This document shows positions 38,701 through 49,577 of a stretch of 64,000 nucleotides of DNA, piece by piece. The notes below the pieces were generated by a model. The model was given only the letters and a program-made list of their open reading frames with translations. It had not been told where the DNA came from and searched no databases. The DNA lies in assembly GCA_011009095.1 (NCBI GenBank), contig VTPC01090033.1, forward strand, positions 470,587 to 534,586, read 5' to 3'. The position numbers and the translations under genes are program-made. The stretch is from Ignelater luminosus (Eukaryota; Arthropoda; Insecta; Coleoptera; Elateridae). The first letter of the stretch is position 1; each line of letters opens with the position of its first letter.

Positions 38701-41700
38701 TCACAAATACTAATCCGGCAGATTTAGACGGTCTTGCTGCTTTCCTTGCCGCTAGAATACGTACTAAAGCAGAACTTAAGCAAGTTGGACCAACACATAA
38801 TGTTTATAACAATAATTCAACTAATAATAGTAGTAATTTAATTAGGTCATCTAGTGAAACTCAGCTATCTAAACCTCAAGCAAAGATAAGCACTGAATAT
38901 TCACCATTACAAAATTGTTCTAGCGGAGGAAGTCCGCCAAAATTAACAAAAGAACGTTTAGCATATCCACCACGTCGAAGATTGTTTAGCAGAAATGAAG
39001 AAGATCCAAATAGTGCGCCTGCTAGTAATGCCCCACCTAGAGACAAGTCTGGTTTAAGGAGTTCTTCAGAAACCTCAGTTTTTGATTTTCCGGATAGTGA
39101 TTCGGAAACTGAGATGCCAGTTTTAGAACGACAGTCGCTGGTTGATATGCGAAGAGATAGGAAGACTATTGTAAAAACTGAAACGGAACCTCTACTATTA
39201 CCCCCTTTAAGCCCCGTTGATGTTACGTTTGACGATGCTTGTGATAAATTTATGGAACAATTGAAGAGTGGCGTTGGAAAGAAAAGAGGAAGAAGAAAAA
39301 AGGTTGTTGAACCTGATGTTTTAGCAAAATTAGAAACTGTTGTTACTTTAGAAAAACCACTCGAACAAGAGATAAAAAAGGAAAGTAATGACATTAGTTC
39401 TATCAAAGAGGAATGTACTACAGGTTTAGAAGAAAAAGCGAAAGACGTTGGTGAAACATCCGATGCAATAATAAGGGTGACGCCAAAAATTGAGAGTGAT
39501 TCAGATTCTGATGTTCCTTTAATAAAATGTAAAAAGGGTAATGCGAATATTAGTGATAATGAAGAATCTGTGGAAGGAACAAAAAGTGAAAAACCAGAAG
39601 CTGTGGCAAAATCGGAAGTATCATCTGATGTTAGTAGTGATAGTGATTCTGAAACGATAAAGAATATTTCAGATAAACTGAGAGTGAAAGATGAAAAGAC
39701 TGGTAGCAATAAAGAAGAATTAGTATCATCTAAACCTGTAAAAGGTTTTGGAGATGGATCAGATTTCCATCCAGGTTGGGAAGAAGAGGTGTATAAATAC
39801 AAACGTTCGTTACGAATGCCAGCAGCTCTAATTCACGTAACAAGACCTCCTCAGTGGCATAGATTATCTACGTCACTACCTGATCTCGATCCATGTCCTA
39901 ATTCGCCTTCACCTTCTGAAAATACTAAAATTAAAACCGAACCCTTAGATAGTGATGTAGATTCAAATTCCAACTTTAGTTTTTCATTTGCTAAGAATAA
40001 TTACGATTCTGAAGAAGGAAGCTCTTCTGTTAAAAGTGTGAATCTTTCATCAAATACGAAGCCTAAAATCAATAATTCAATTTTAGATCGACTATTAGAA
40101 CGCTGCGGAGCACGTAAACGTAAGAGACTGAAGAAGAAAAATGAAGATGTAGGCCCGAAAATAATTCCTAAAGCTGAAAACCAAATTGCACTTTTACCTA
40201 CACCTAGTTTACAAATTCCAACAGATAATAGTAAGAAGGAGCAAATAATTAAGGAAGAATCAGTATTTCTTGGATTTCGTAAAAAGACGATTGATAATTT
40301 CAAAGACACTTTTATTAGTAGCTCGAATAGTTTACTGGGTATTAATCAACAATTCAAAACGGTAGTATTAAAATCTCGGACTCGTTTAGAAACAAGAGCG
40401 CTTAAACAAAAAGCTACTATAAAAGAGGTTTTCGGGGAAGATCGACCTGCATCAGCACCACCTGTTACGTGTGTTGATAATACCGAAGTGCAAGACAATG
40501 ATGAAATTGAAAGTAAACCCCAGTTAAATATATCGTTCTCGACCGATGGCACTACTGCCGTTGACAAACTAAAAGTAAATTCAGTTCTAGAAAATACAAA
40601 AGAAGTTCTTAAAAACAAATTATTAAGCCGCGGTAGGAAAGGAAATTCCAGTTTACTTAAATCGATCTCTGCAAAGAAAATAATTTCGGAATATCGCGAT
40701 GACGACATTGTTATTAAAAGAGATCCTGACAGTAAATCTGAAACTCCCTCTATTGATGGTGACGATTACAACACGCCTGCCAGAAAGCGTATGAAAAACA
40801 TGCGAAGGAAATTTAGTTCTGGTTTCGATTATATACGTAAAAAGAAGAAGCAAGTTAAAAAAGAGGGAATGGAAACGGAAGTTACGACGAAACTTAAACG
40901 AAGAGGTCCGGTGCCTAAAACTAGTCCTGAATCTGTGCAAGACATACAAAAAGAAATCAAGATGTGGGTAATGAACAAAGGGATTGGTGAAACACATCTG
41001 CATCGAGCTGCTAGATTAGGATATACGGTAAAATTTGAACAATCTTTTGAATTTTAATTAAGTGAACATAATTTTTATTTAAATATCAGGACATAACAGC
41101 GTATTGCTTGGAAAAAATGGACGGTTCGCCTTCACCTAAAGATAATGCTGGATATACACCACTTCATGAAGCTTGCGCGCGTGGTCATCTCAGCATTGCG
41201 AAATTATTGTTACTCTATGGTGCTAATGTTAGTGAATCAGCCCAAGGTGGAATAAGGTAAATATGATTGTAAATTAATATTTGCTCAGAATGGTCTTTGG
41301 TATCCTACTAAAATAACCCTTTCATCAACTCATTTATGTTTGCTATTATTTACAGTACATAAATAATAACTGTTATAAAATAACCTTTGGCATTTAAGAA
41401 TATGAAAGTGCAATTAAAATGAAGGTTCATTAAACATACCTTATTTAATATTATAGAGCTTCCCTAAGATTTTATAGGATATAGATAATTCCTGTGGTTA
41501 GATGATTATAGTAATGTTGTGTGATCATGAAAATCTCAGTTCCCAATAGGTTATGAAAAAAGATGTCGTGACAGCTTATTCCATTTTCAGTAAAATTGAC
41601 AGTTTTATGTGTCGAATTGACAGTTTGTGCTAGCAGTTTGTTGATGATTCATAGGTTATACAGTGTCCGCCAAAAAGTCTGCACCATATGGGAAAAATTT

Positions 41701-44700
41701 TTATTGAATGACTTATGGAAAATCTGTTTCTGGCATCAGGTTTTGCTTGCTCCAAAACCTAAAATGACCGAATCAAAAGTAATCATGTGGTCTTCATTAC
41801 CTCTCAAATTTGACACTTTTAGAAAAAATATCCGAAAAAGTCATCAGAAAAAAATGTTTCCTTTGCAATTTTTTACTCGTACGCAAATTTTCAAAAGCCT
41901 ATCCTTATTTGTTAATCAATAAAAGTCGATCCAATCTAATTCAAAACACTTATTGATTAGATACATATTGCAGAATACTCATTTTACGGTTTAAATAATC
42001 TTCTTTTCTTATTTTTAAGTAAACAATAAAAATGGAGCCTTGTTAAAGTAGCACACTTGGTGCAAAGTTTATCTCATTCATACAGATAAACACATAAATC
42101 CGATTTGTAATCAGGGCGTGCATTGCATGCATATGTACATATCTTATCGCATCTTCCAAATAAACATTAACAAAAACTTTTGTTAACAATGTCCGAGATG
42201 AACATAAAAATAAGAAAAAGAAGATGCAGACTTTTTGGCGGACACTGTATATTGACTTTGGTTGGTGTGGCGTGTTTAAGTTACGCTGTATGGGAAAATT
42301 TCTCAGCCTACTGGGAACTAAAATTTTAATGATCGCGCGATATAATTCAGTAAGAGCAACAAAGACAGAGAACACCTTCAATTATATTTCGACTGTGAGC
42401 GAACAATACCTCCTATCTGTAACGTGTTTCCTATGTAGATAAGAGGTATTGTTCTCTCACAGTCGATTTGTTATGTACTTGTCATTTTGACAGCAACAGT
42501 TATTATTTTAAAGATCTGCCACTAGCAGAAACAAGTTAAAAGTGCTCTGTCTTTGTTGCTCTTGCAGAATTATATTACTGTCATTTTCTAATCACGGAAA
42601 TTACCCATACAAACTAGTACACTTTTGCTTAATTTACTGAACAAATCATCATCATCATCATTCAAAACTTTGTAAAACCACTTTTGAACATTAATATCTC
42701 ATTTCCAAAACCAACTGTTACAAACTTACGTATTTTCAAATGAGAGTACATCTTCCGAAATAAACTTTTTGTAATCTTTTTGTGAGGTACATAAACGAAA
42801 AAGTAATATGTAAGGTGTTTGTTTGTTTATGTACCTAATTTGACATCTGTCAAAGTTAACCTCAAAATATACGGTAAATTAATGTTTTTTTCATTTTGTG
42901 TAAAGGATTACAAAAAAATTTGTTCGATGCACGTGCGCTGTCACTTTTCAGACGCTCGATCTTTTTTGCTGCACTCGGTTTGCGCCTCGTGCCTGAAATG
43001 TGGCGTGACACCGAACTTGTATCAAAAATAACTATTAAGATATGTATATCTACCTTATTACGTATTGAACACTATTTTTTTAAATAGTATTTCTTGAAAA
43101 CTCATTCTTAAATATTCCTTTTTTATGGTCAGTACTTTTTCCAACCAGAATTCAGTCTTCTATATCTTTCTTCATTTTGTCTTTAAATGTTAATATCTGC
43201 CCTAAGTATACTATATCTTACTACATTTCCTCTAATTTTAATTAATTCTACCATCATCTACAAATCTCAGATTGTTGATTCTTTCTTTACATAACTTTAT
43301 TCTTTGTCTTTCCCATTTCATATTTTTAATAATATACAACGTTCACAATGTTTCTGGGTCGTAACAGGCCACGCTTTCATTTTGTTAGGTTCGAAGTGTT
43401 GCTTCCTTTTTTCTTGAAAATTGCCATACCTTCGTCTGTATTTGGTGCCGTTGCGCAATCAAGAATCTTGCATAAACGTTTAGTACCGATTAGTTTTGCT
43501 TTGTTAAAAAAAGATTAGATGTTTTTTATATTTTGCATCTATTAATGCCATGGATAACTGCAGACACATAGCAGAGATGCAGCATCAAAGATTTAATGTA
43601 GAAGACATTACAGTGGCAGTAAGTAGAACACACTATTGGATATAATAGATCAGATACAAAACTTTTGGTGGAAGATATTCAATGTAATCTACAAAAGGTT
43701 AGTTGATATCATTAACAAAGTTATAGAAATATCAACAGTGTACCAAATTATTTAACAAGTGGTATAACATAATGGTATATAAAAAAGGAAATCAAGCTAT
43801 TGGCTGATTTACATGTCCTAATACCTTCTATAAATATACTTACAAGCCCAATTACAAAACCACTCTGAAAACATATCAATTAGAACAACATTATACCACG
43901 GAACAGAAAGGTTGCAGCAAAGGAACATATGAAAATAAAGAACAATTGATAATAATAGACTCCTATTTACAGAGCACGCCAAGTAAAGCAAAGAAGCCTG
44001 GCTGTAGCATTTATTGATTACAAAAAGGCCTAAGACTGTGTTTCATATAGCTAGTTAATTGAAGTATGTAAGATATAAGATAGATAGATAATAAACTCAT
44101 CAAAGTCTTAAAGTTGTATGGCAAACCACTTTAACTCTCAGAAATATCAGAATTGATAACATAAGAGTTAATAAGGAACTTTTCCAAGGACCTATTGAAT
44201 CTCTTATGCCTTGTCTGTCCATAGTCCCATTGTCAATACTCTTAAACAGAACAAACGATGGTTATAGAATCAATATTAATCAGAATAGGTGGGTATTCCA
44301 CCTAGCCTACACTGACAGCATCAAATTATACAGTGTGTCCATGTTATTGCTGATGTACTGCAATAATTGTTAAATCTGGGCACTACACAGTATGGTAATT
44401 ATACCAATCATTATCTCTGCTACTGGAATATTATTTAAAAGATTTCTGAAATTCTTTAGTACAGTTGAACTTAAGGTATGTTAACGTTATACTGGGGCAA
44501 ATTTAAATCTAGTTATTAGGTATCAAAACAGTTATTACTTCTTCATTTTATATTGTTATGGATTTTAAAGTCAAGACGAACCCTAGGGTCATTTATGAGA
44601 GTATGTGTGCAATATATTTTGACAACAAGATCTATTGTTTATTGTAGAATGTGTGGGGTGTTTGAAAAATTAAAGCAAGGTGCAAAAAGTAGAGTAGGCA

Positions 44701-47394
44701 TAAGTGTCAAAAAATTACCAGGAAAAATAAAGTCTGAAAATACTGTATATGGAAAAACTTGAAGGGTATAAAACTACAAAGTCGTAGACAATCTATTTCA
44801 CCTAAATACACCAAAGAACAACTTCAAACGACACTATGAAAGTATTCTAGTCAATACCTGAACTGAAAAGTAAAAAAAACTATTTTACATTTTCTCAGGG
44901 ACTTTTAGTTGACAATAGAAGCTTTTAAAAAAATAATATGTTTTAGAGTAATTCAGTTTATCAGAATGCTAAGCAAGCTCGGAGAAACATCTGGCAGCGC
45001 AAATTAAGCACTGTGTAAAAAAAGTTGTTCAAAAATAATGGACAGGATAAAACATAAAGTGAGATTGATCAAAGAAGGCAATATGATTGTTTTTAAATTC
45101 TCAAATTATTCTCATTAATAAAAAAAAAAAACTTTGCTAAAACACAACTGTTTATTGAATACATTTATTTTTATTTTGGGTCAGTATAACATGGACATAT
45201 CCATTAATGTATAAACAAATCAAACAACTAGTAATATTGCAGTCTGCCATATAATTTAGAAATTCCTCAACTATTGAATATACATATGGGATGAAATTCC
45301 TTGTGATGCAACTGGCTTAGTCCAAGGAAACATGAGAAATAATAATAATATAAAATAGTCAAGAAATATTCTACAGAGTATTATCATGCAAACAAACCTA
45401 CAAGAATGCCTAAAATGAAGAAAAATAGAATTTCTCGTTCAACACAATCCTAACAATCTTAAAACACTAGCAGTCAACAGAACAGAAAATAGAAAATGGC
45501 TGACTATAAATAACAACACAAGAAACAGCAATACAAGATAATCATGTGTATATTTAATAAATCTTACATTAAGCTAATGCACTGTTTATATGGAATTGAA
45601 CAAATGTAGATGTGACTATTAAGTGTGAAGTTAATACAATAATAAGGCAGTTTAGTCATTGTTTGTTTATTTATATTGCAGTCTGATATTCATTCTATAA
45701 ATAGGGACAATTTTTCACAATCTCATTCGCTAATGATTACCTGAACCTGCAATCTTGAAATTCTGATTTTGAATAAAATACTTGTTAGTCATATCCTTTC
45801 ATTGCAATATGAATACAAATTCTTTAATGAACTGCAACAAATTGATTTTCTTTAAGCACAAATAAACATAATGGAAGTGAAAATTATGATACTTAGGTTT
45901 TTTTCACTTTTACGATTTTATGTTTATTCTATGATACACAACATCTAACCTGAAAAGTTTTCAAACAATTAGGGGTGTCCAATTAGAAAATACATCGATG
46001 TTTTTTTCGATGCAATACATCGTGGCTATGCATCGATATTTTCCGATGCATCGGTTAGAAGCATCGATGTTTTCTCAAAATCGAGTACTTTTTTAAACAT
46101 TGCATCACAAAGCTGTATTCAGCCCATGACACTGAATACACACCACAATTTTTGATTACCTCTTACTCCTACAACAGCACTATCGTTGTCCGCACGTTTG
46201 TGTGTTAAAGGATGTTCAAGGAACTAAGAAAAAAACGACATTACATGCGGAACCTTCTCTGATTCAGTTGTTATTTATTAAGAAAAAAGGCAAAATTACA
46301 AAAAGTACCTACAAATAATATGTGGATCTTAGATATTCGTGCGTACTGTTCATTTAAAACAACTTTCACCATGGCTCCTGCAAAGGTGTCAAAACGTCGG
46401 GAAACCAACCACCAACGAACAAAAATAAAGGTTTAATTTTATAACTTCAAAATTGTTCGAAATCAACTGAAACAATAATAAGTAGATATAATCATTAGCT
46501 GGTAACCATTGATTCGATGTTTTACGAAAATACATCGATACATCGAGTAAATCAACAGCTTTTGAAAGCATCAGATCGATTCGATGCATCGTACTATAAA
46601 CATCGAGTGAATTCGATGTATATCGAATATCCCTACAAACAATATCAGTGCTTGATAAAACTTTCATGATGTTTACCTATGCATATTTTTACAGGCCACT
46701 TCATGAAGCAGCTGAAAATGGATTTGTAGAAATTGTAAGACTGTTACTTTCTTATGGAGCTGATCCAATGTTAGCAACCTATTCTGGCCTTACTCCATTA
46801 TCTTTAGCTACAGAAGAAGCCACCATCAACGTACTACAAAATCACATAGCTGATATTCAAGGGCAATCGTCAGCTATTTGGAACTTCTTAGGCCCAGCCC
46901 AATGTTTTGGTTAGTATTGTTTTAAATAAAACAAAATATTTTATTCATATGCTTTTTATGTAACAGATTCTGAGGAGAGTGGATATAATCCTTTAGAAGA
47001 TGTACCAAGTCCAGATCCACCTTCTGAAGAAGAAGATGTTGAATTTGAAATGAGTGATTCACCACTGCCTAATCTCTATACTATTCGGGGTGAACCACAA
47101 ACTGACCGATGGATATTATTGCAGGACTTATCTAATATACTTAAAATAAAATCAAGAGATGCTCTCTTGCGACAAATAAGTGCAGTTACTCCATCGACAA
47201 GTTCAAATAACAATTACAAAAGTGTTTTGAGAGAACTGAAAATGGCAGACTTTTTAGAACAAGCTAGATGTTGCCAGTACATGTGTGCGGGTGAAAAGAT
47301 AAATACTCGAGCATCAAAAATTGCTTTAGTGAAATACAGTGATAAAGTTAGACAGTTATTGGGAGTTGAGAAAGTGATAGTGACTGCAAGGTGA
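35787..47394 (+). CDS. BCOR homologue: BCOR-like transcriptional corepressor (PRC1.1 subunit), four coding exons
   Basis: Coding exons 35787-41027, 41090-41256, 46695-46909 and 46967-47394 join in frame (phases 0, 2, 1; all GT/AG) into about 2016 residues. Residues 1-450 are rich in Q, S, H, N and P, with PLDLS at 486-490, the CtBP-binding motif. Basic clusters lie near 1163-1172, 1441-1455 and 1664-1692. Ankyrin repeats begin with GETHLHRAARLGYT at 1734 and continue as GYTPLHEACARGHLSIAKLL and RPLHEAAENGFVEIVRLLLS. A DSEESGY linker then leads to a PUFD domain (about 1901-2012, from FEMSDSPLPNLY to RQLLGVEK). In vertebrate BCOR the same order holds, and PUFD binds PCGF1 in a nuclear H2A-ubiquitin ligase complex; fly CG14073 is the counterpart. 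ATG 35787 (GACATGG) was chosen because it is the first in frame after the acceptor at 35755; a GTG at 35778 is not a credible start. The ankyrin and PUFD parts make the identity near certain. Confidence 0.95.
41028..41089 (+). other. Intron 1 of the BCOR-like gene (62 bp)
   Basis: Donor ACG|GTAAAA at 41028, acceptor AAATATCAG ending 41089. It splits the first ankyrin repeat between LGYT and DITAYCLEKM. Unspliced, the frame reads eight codons into the intron and stops at 41057. Confidence 0.92.
41661..42247. mobile_element. Non-autonomous Tc1/mariner-type MITE, 587 bp
   Basis: Perfect 23-bp terminal inverted repeats at 41661-41683 and 42225-42247, starting CAGTGTCCGCC, flanked by TA on both sides (41659-41660 and 42248-42249). 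TA duplication and CAGT ends are typical of Tc1-like elements. No transposase frame inside; the 108- and 112-codon frames start or end in the repeats and show no family motifs. Confidence 0.9.
42340..42575. repeat. Foldback (hairpin) element, about 236 bp
   Basis: Two nested pairs of inverted arms: outer arms 42340-42370 and 42545-42575 (31 bp, two mismatches) and inner arms 42389-42412 and 42443-42466 (24 bp, one mismatch). In a transcript the sequence would form a long interrupted stem. It starts about 90 bp after the TA-flanked MITE, so one may have landed near the other. Confidence 0.8.
42576..43559. other. Intron 2 sequence, no feature recognised
   Basis: AT-rich; includes a short ATC repeat near 42646-42661. 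No exon is expected and none is seen. Confidence 0.4.
43560..44480 (+). pseudogene. Dead non-LTR retrotransposon reverse transcriptase
   Basis: Reverse-transcriptase blocks occur in family order with stops and frameshifts between them. EQKGCSKGTY starts at 43901 (finger/palm entry block). SLAVAFIDYKKA*DCVSYS lies near 43998-44056 (motif A with its aspartates, one stop). LFQGPIESLMPCLSIVPLSI near 44179-44238 is a decayed GDSLSPLLF block. NDGYRININ follows. LAYTDSIKLY near 44303-44332 stands where Y-M-D-D is expected, so the second catalytic Asp is Ser. IIPIIISATGIL near 44400 resembles the thumb-side block. The type is that of insect and invertebrate LINEs of the restriction-like or R4/Dong-like look, but the clade is not certain. 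It lies in the same direction as the host gene, in its intron. Confidence 0.68.
44481..45961. other. Intron 2 sequence, perhaps the tail of the dead retroelement
   Basis: Pieces such as YQNAKQARRNIWQRKLSTV (about 44957-45018) look like decayed basic coding sequence and may be the 3' part of the same LINE, but no motif allows a firm call. Confidence 0.3.
45970..46635. mobile_element. Non-autonomous hAT element, 666 bp
   Basis: Starts TAGGGGTGTCC and ends GAATATCCCTA, an imperfect terminal repeat (TAGGG[GA]T[AG]T). It is flanked by a perfect 8-bp target duplication, CAAACAAT, at 45962-45969 and 46636-46643. Many ATCGATG / CATCGAT subterminal motifs crowd both ends, as in hAT elements. A short ATG frame at 46371 (MAPAKVSKRRETNHQRTKIK) could be the remains of a transposase first exon. 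Confidence 0.92.
46910..46966 (+). other. Intron 3 of the BCOR-like gene (57 bp)
   Basis: Donor TTTTG|GTTAGT at 46910, acceptor TTTTTATGTAACAG ending 46966. The split codon G|AT gives Asp at the start of the DSEESGY linker between the ankyrin repeats and the PUFD domain. Confidence 0.93.
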
Positions 47395-48655
47395 TCTTTA
47401 CCTACAATACATTGTGTAATTTAAACTTGATAAAGAGCAACTTTGCTCGGTGATATTAGAATTCATGTGATGGCTGCGAAAATTATTTTTTATTTTACTT
47501 TGGTATTGTCTTTAATTTTTTTTCTATGATCCTATGGTGCTTACTGTAATTTTTATTTGCAATTCACTCAGACATTAAAATTAATTTTCTGTAAGCAAAA
47601 GTAAATCAATTTTTTTAAAATTAATTTCGTTATTAAGGGCAAGTTAATGCAATAATAAATATGAATTTATCAGTTCTTTATTATGTTTTTAAAGAAAAAA
47701 GTCTGTTTCGTTTGTTTTAAATTACTTTAAAAAGTTTCTTTTATTTAATATGAAGTTTATGTTTGATATTAATCTTCTTATTATGTGGAATTTAATAATA
47801 GGTAGAAAATGTTAACGATGAAAATATTTGATGTTACCGACTTTTTTTATACCGATTTACAAATACATGTTACGCTTTGTATTATAAATAAGGACATTAA
47901 AGATAGTGAATGTATTAAGAATGTGCAATAATCGTCATCGGAATGGATATTGTTATTGCTTTTAAGTGTACGTAATATGTCGAACGTAAATGATTGTATG
48001 AAAAATTAAAAGAATACTTAAGAAATAAGTAGTAAATATTTTGTATGTGAATTCCTATATAAAAAGCATAATGTAAGTTAGAAGAAAATGGTAATCAATA
48101 TTTTTGATGCTCAGGGATATGTACTTGCTGCGAATTAAAGCAATGCATAATCGTTAAGAAGCCGACTGTACATATGTAGCTATTAAAATATGTTCAAATA
48201 AAAATAAGATATAAGATAATGTACATAATTAGATTTTAAAAGTGATATCTAATAGGCAAATCATAGTAGAAAAAATAAAACAGTGTAAATGTTAATTCTC
48301 ATACTACGAAAGCTTTTTCTATGTACCTAACTTTAGAATTATAAAAAAGAAAATTCGAGTCTTTGTAACTTATCTCTGTGTGCTTGCTCATTATTAGAAA
48401 TATAACTTCATTTTTTTTGTATTTCTGCTTGATTAGATGTACAGTAAGTGGATATTTATCTGTGATGCGCATTGGTGGGAAAGTGCAATGCTTTCTATGC
48501 AAATGTAATAATGTGATTTTTGCCCATTTCTCCTATCAGTGTAAAAAAATTTATAAGAGGTATTTTAATTGATAGTCTTTTTTCACATTTTTATGTTTTT
48601 TTTCCTTTCTTTAGATCATCTGTGACTAATAAAGAATATTGAATTTGAAACTTTT
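47395..48655 (+). other. 3' UTR of the BCOR-like gene
   Basis: AT-rich DNA after the TGA at 47392-47394. AATAAA occurs at 47654-47659 and at 48628-48633 (the latter in ACTAATAAAGAAT context), so the transcript may end near 47680 or near 48655. No competing gene is seen. Confidence 0.45.
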
Positions 48656-49577
48656 ACACATTATTTTTAACATATCTACCAACAAGCTTAACCTTTAAGT
48701 AGGTACATTATTTTTTTCATAGGAGTAGGCCTGCAGGTGTGCAAGATCATATTATTAATCTTCGATGTTTGTTTACTATAATCACGATGTATGTCTTACA
48801 GATTGTGGATTTTGACAACACATACAATCATACAACCTTAATAAAAAGTAAAAATTTCTTAATTTTAAAATTGGCAAATACTTTTACAATTTCTCTAATA
48901 GAAAACATATAAGGAATCTCTTTTATTAAGCTATACTACAAACATAATTATTTAATTATTGGAAATCTAAAAACCTATCTATATAAGTTTTACAAAAAAT
49001 GACTTCTTTTATATGAAATAATATATTTGAAAGAACTGAAAATTAGAGTTTAATGATGAGAGTGATGCTTGTACGAATTCCAACTGTAAAAATTTACTAT
49101 TCAGAGAATTTGGTTTGTATTGCGTAAGTACTTGTATACTGTAAGTGTTCTAGAAAGGTAATGAAATGCTCAAAAAGTTGAATTTTGTGAAACTTTGTTG
49201 TTGTTGATGAAAAGTATGTTCATTAATGTGACTCTTACAACCACTTAAGGACCAATATACATAGATAACTTATTAAACCTGTGTGACTAATAGTCTTATA
49301 ATATTTTACTTATGTTTAGGTATTTACGATTTCTAAGCTACAAAGTAGAAGAATATCTTATGCTGTCAACTCAGAAGGAAAAGGTCATTTCTAATTCTAG
49401 AAAGGTTAACAATTTTTAATTCACTTCTGAAATTTACACTTTTCTATTTATTTGTCATGAACTATGTTTTATATGTGATTATGTATCAGCTGACAAGATA
49501 GTAGTAGTAAAAATTTTATGTTTTGTGGCTAGAAAGTGGTATCAAGTTAGATATCTTTAAAACAATACTATTACATA
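48656..49577. other. No gene seen
   Basis: AT-rich intergenic DNA. Confidence 0.4.

Larger units (their letters stand above)
41257..46694 (+). other. Intron 2 of the BCOR-like gene (5438 bp), filled with mobile elements
   Basis: Donor AAG|GTAAAT at 41257, acceptor TTTTTACAG ending 46694; the split codon AG|G gives Arg between the second and third ankyrin repeats. All other introns in the gene are about 60 bp, so this one appears inflated by insertions: a Tc1-like MITE, a foldback element, a dead non-LTR element and a hAT element. Confidence 0.92.

Noticed and set aside
38876-39802. 308-codon open frame on the minus strand
   Set aside because: It lies wholly antisense to the BCOR-like exon and is rich in Ser, Phe and Leu as expected when Asp/Glu/Ser/Lys-rich coding is read backwards. 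No motif supports it.
46648-46694. ATG frame leading into exon 3 of the BCOR-like gene as an alternative start
   Set aside because: It is the intron tail; the acceptor at 46694 and the phase fit with exon 2 explain the sequence. Kept only as a remark in the hAT finding.
47389-47400. AAG|GTGATC near the BCOR-like stop as a splice donor to a further exon
   Set aside because: The PUFD domain is complete at this point, the stop follows directly, and no plausible next exon was seen.
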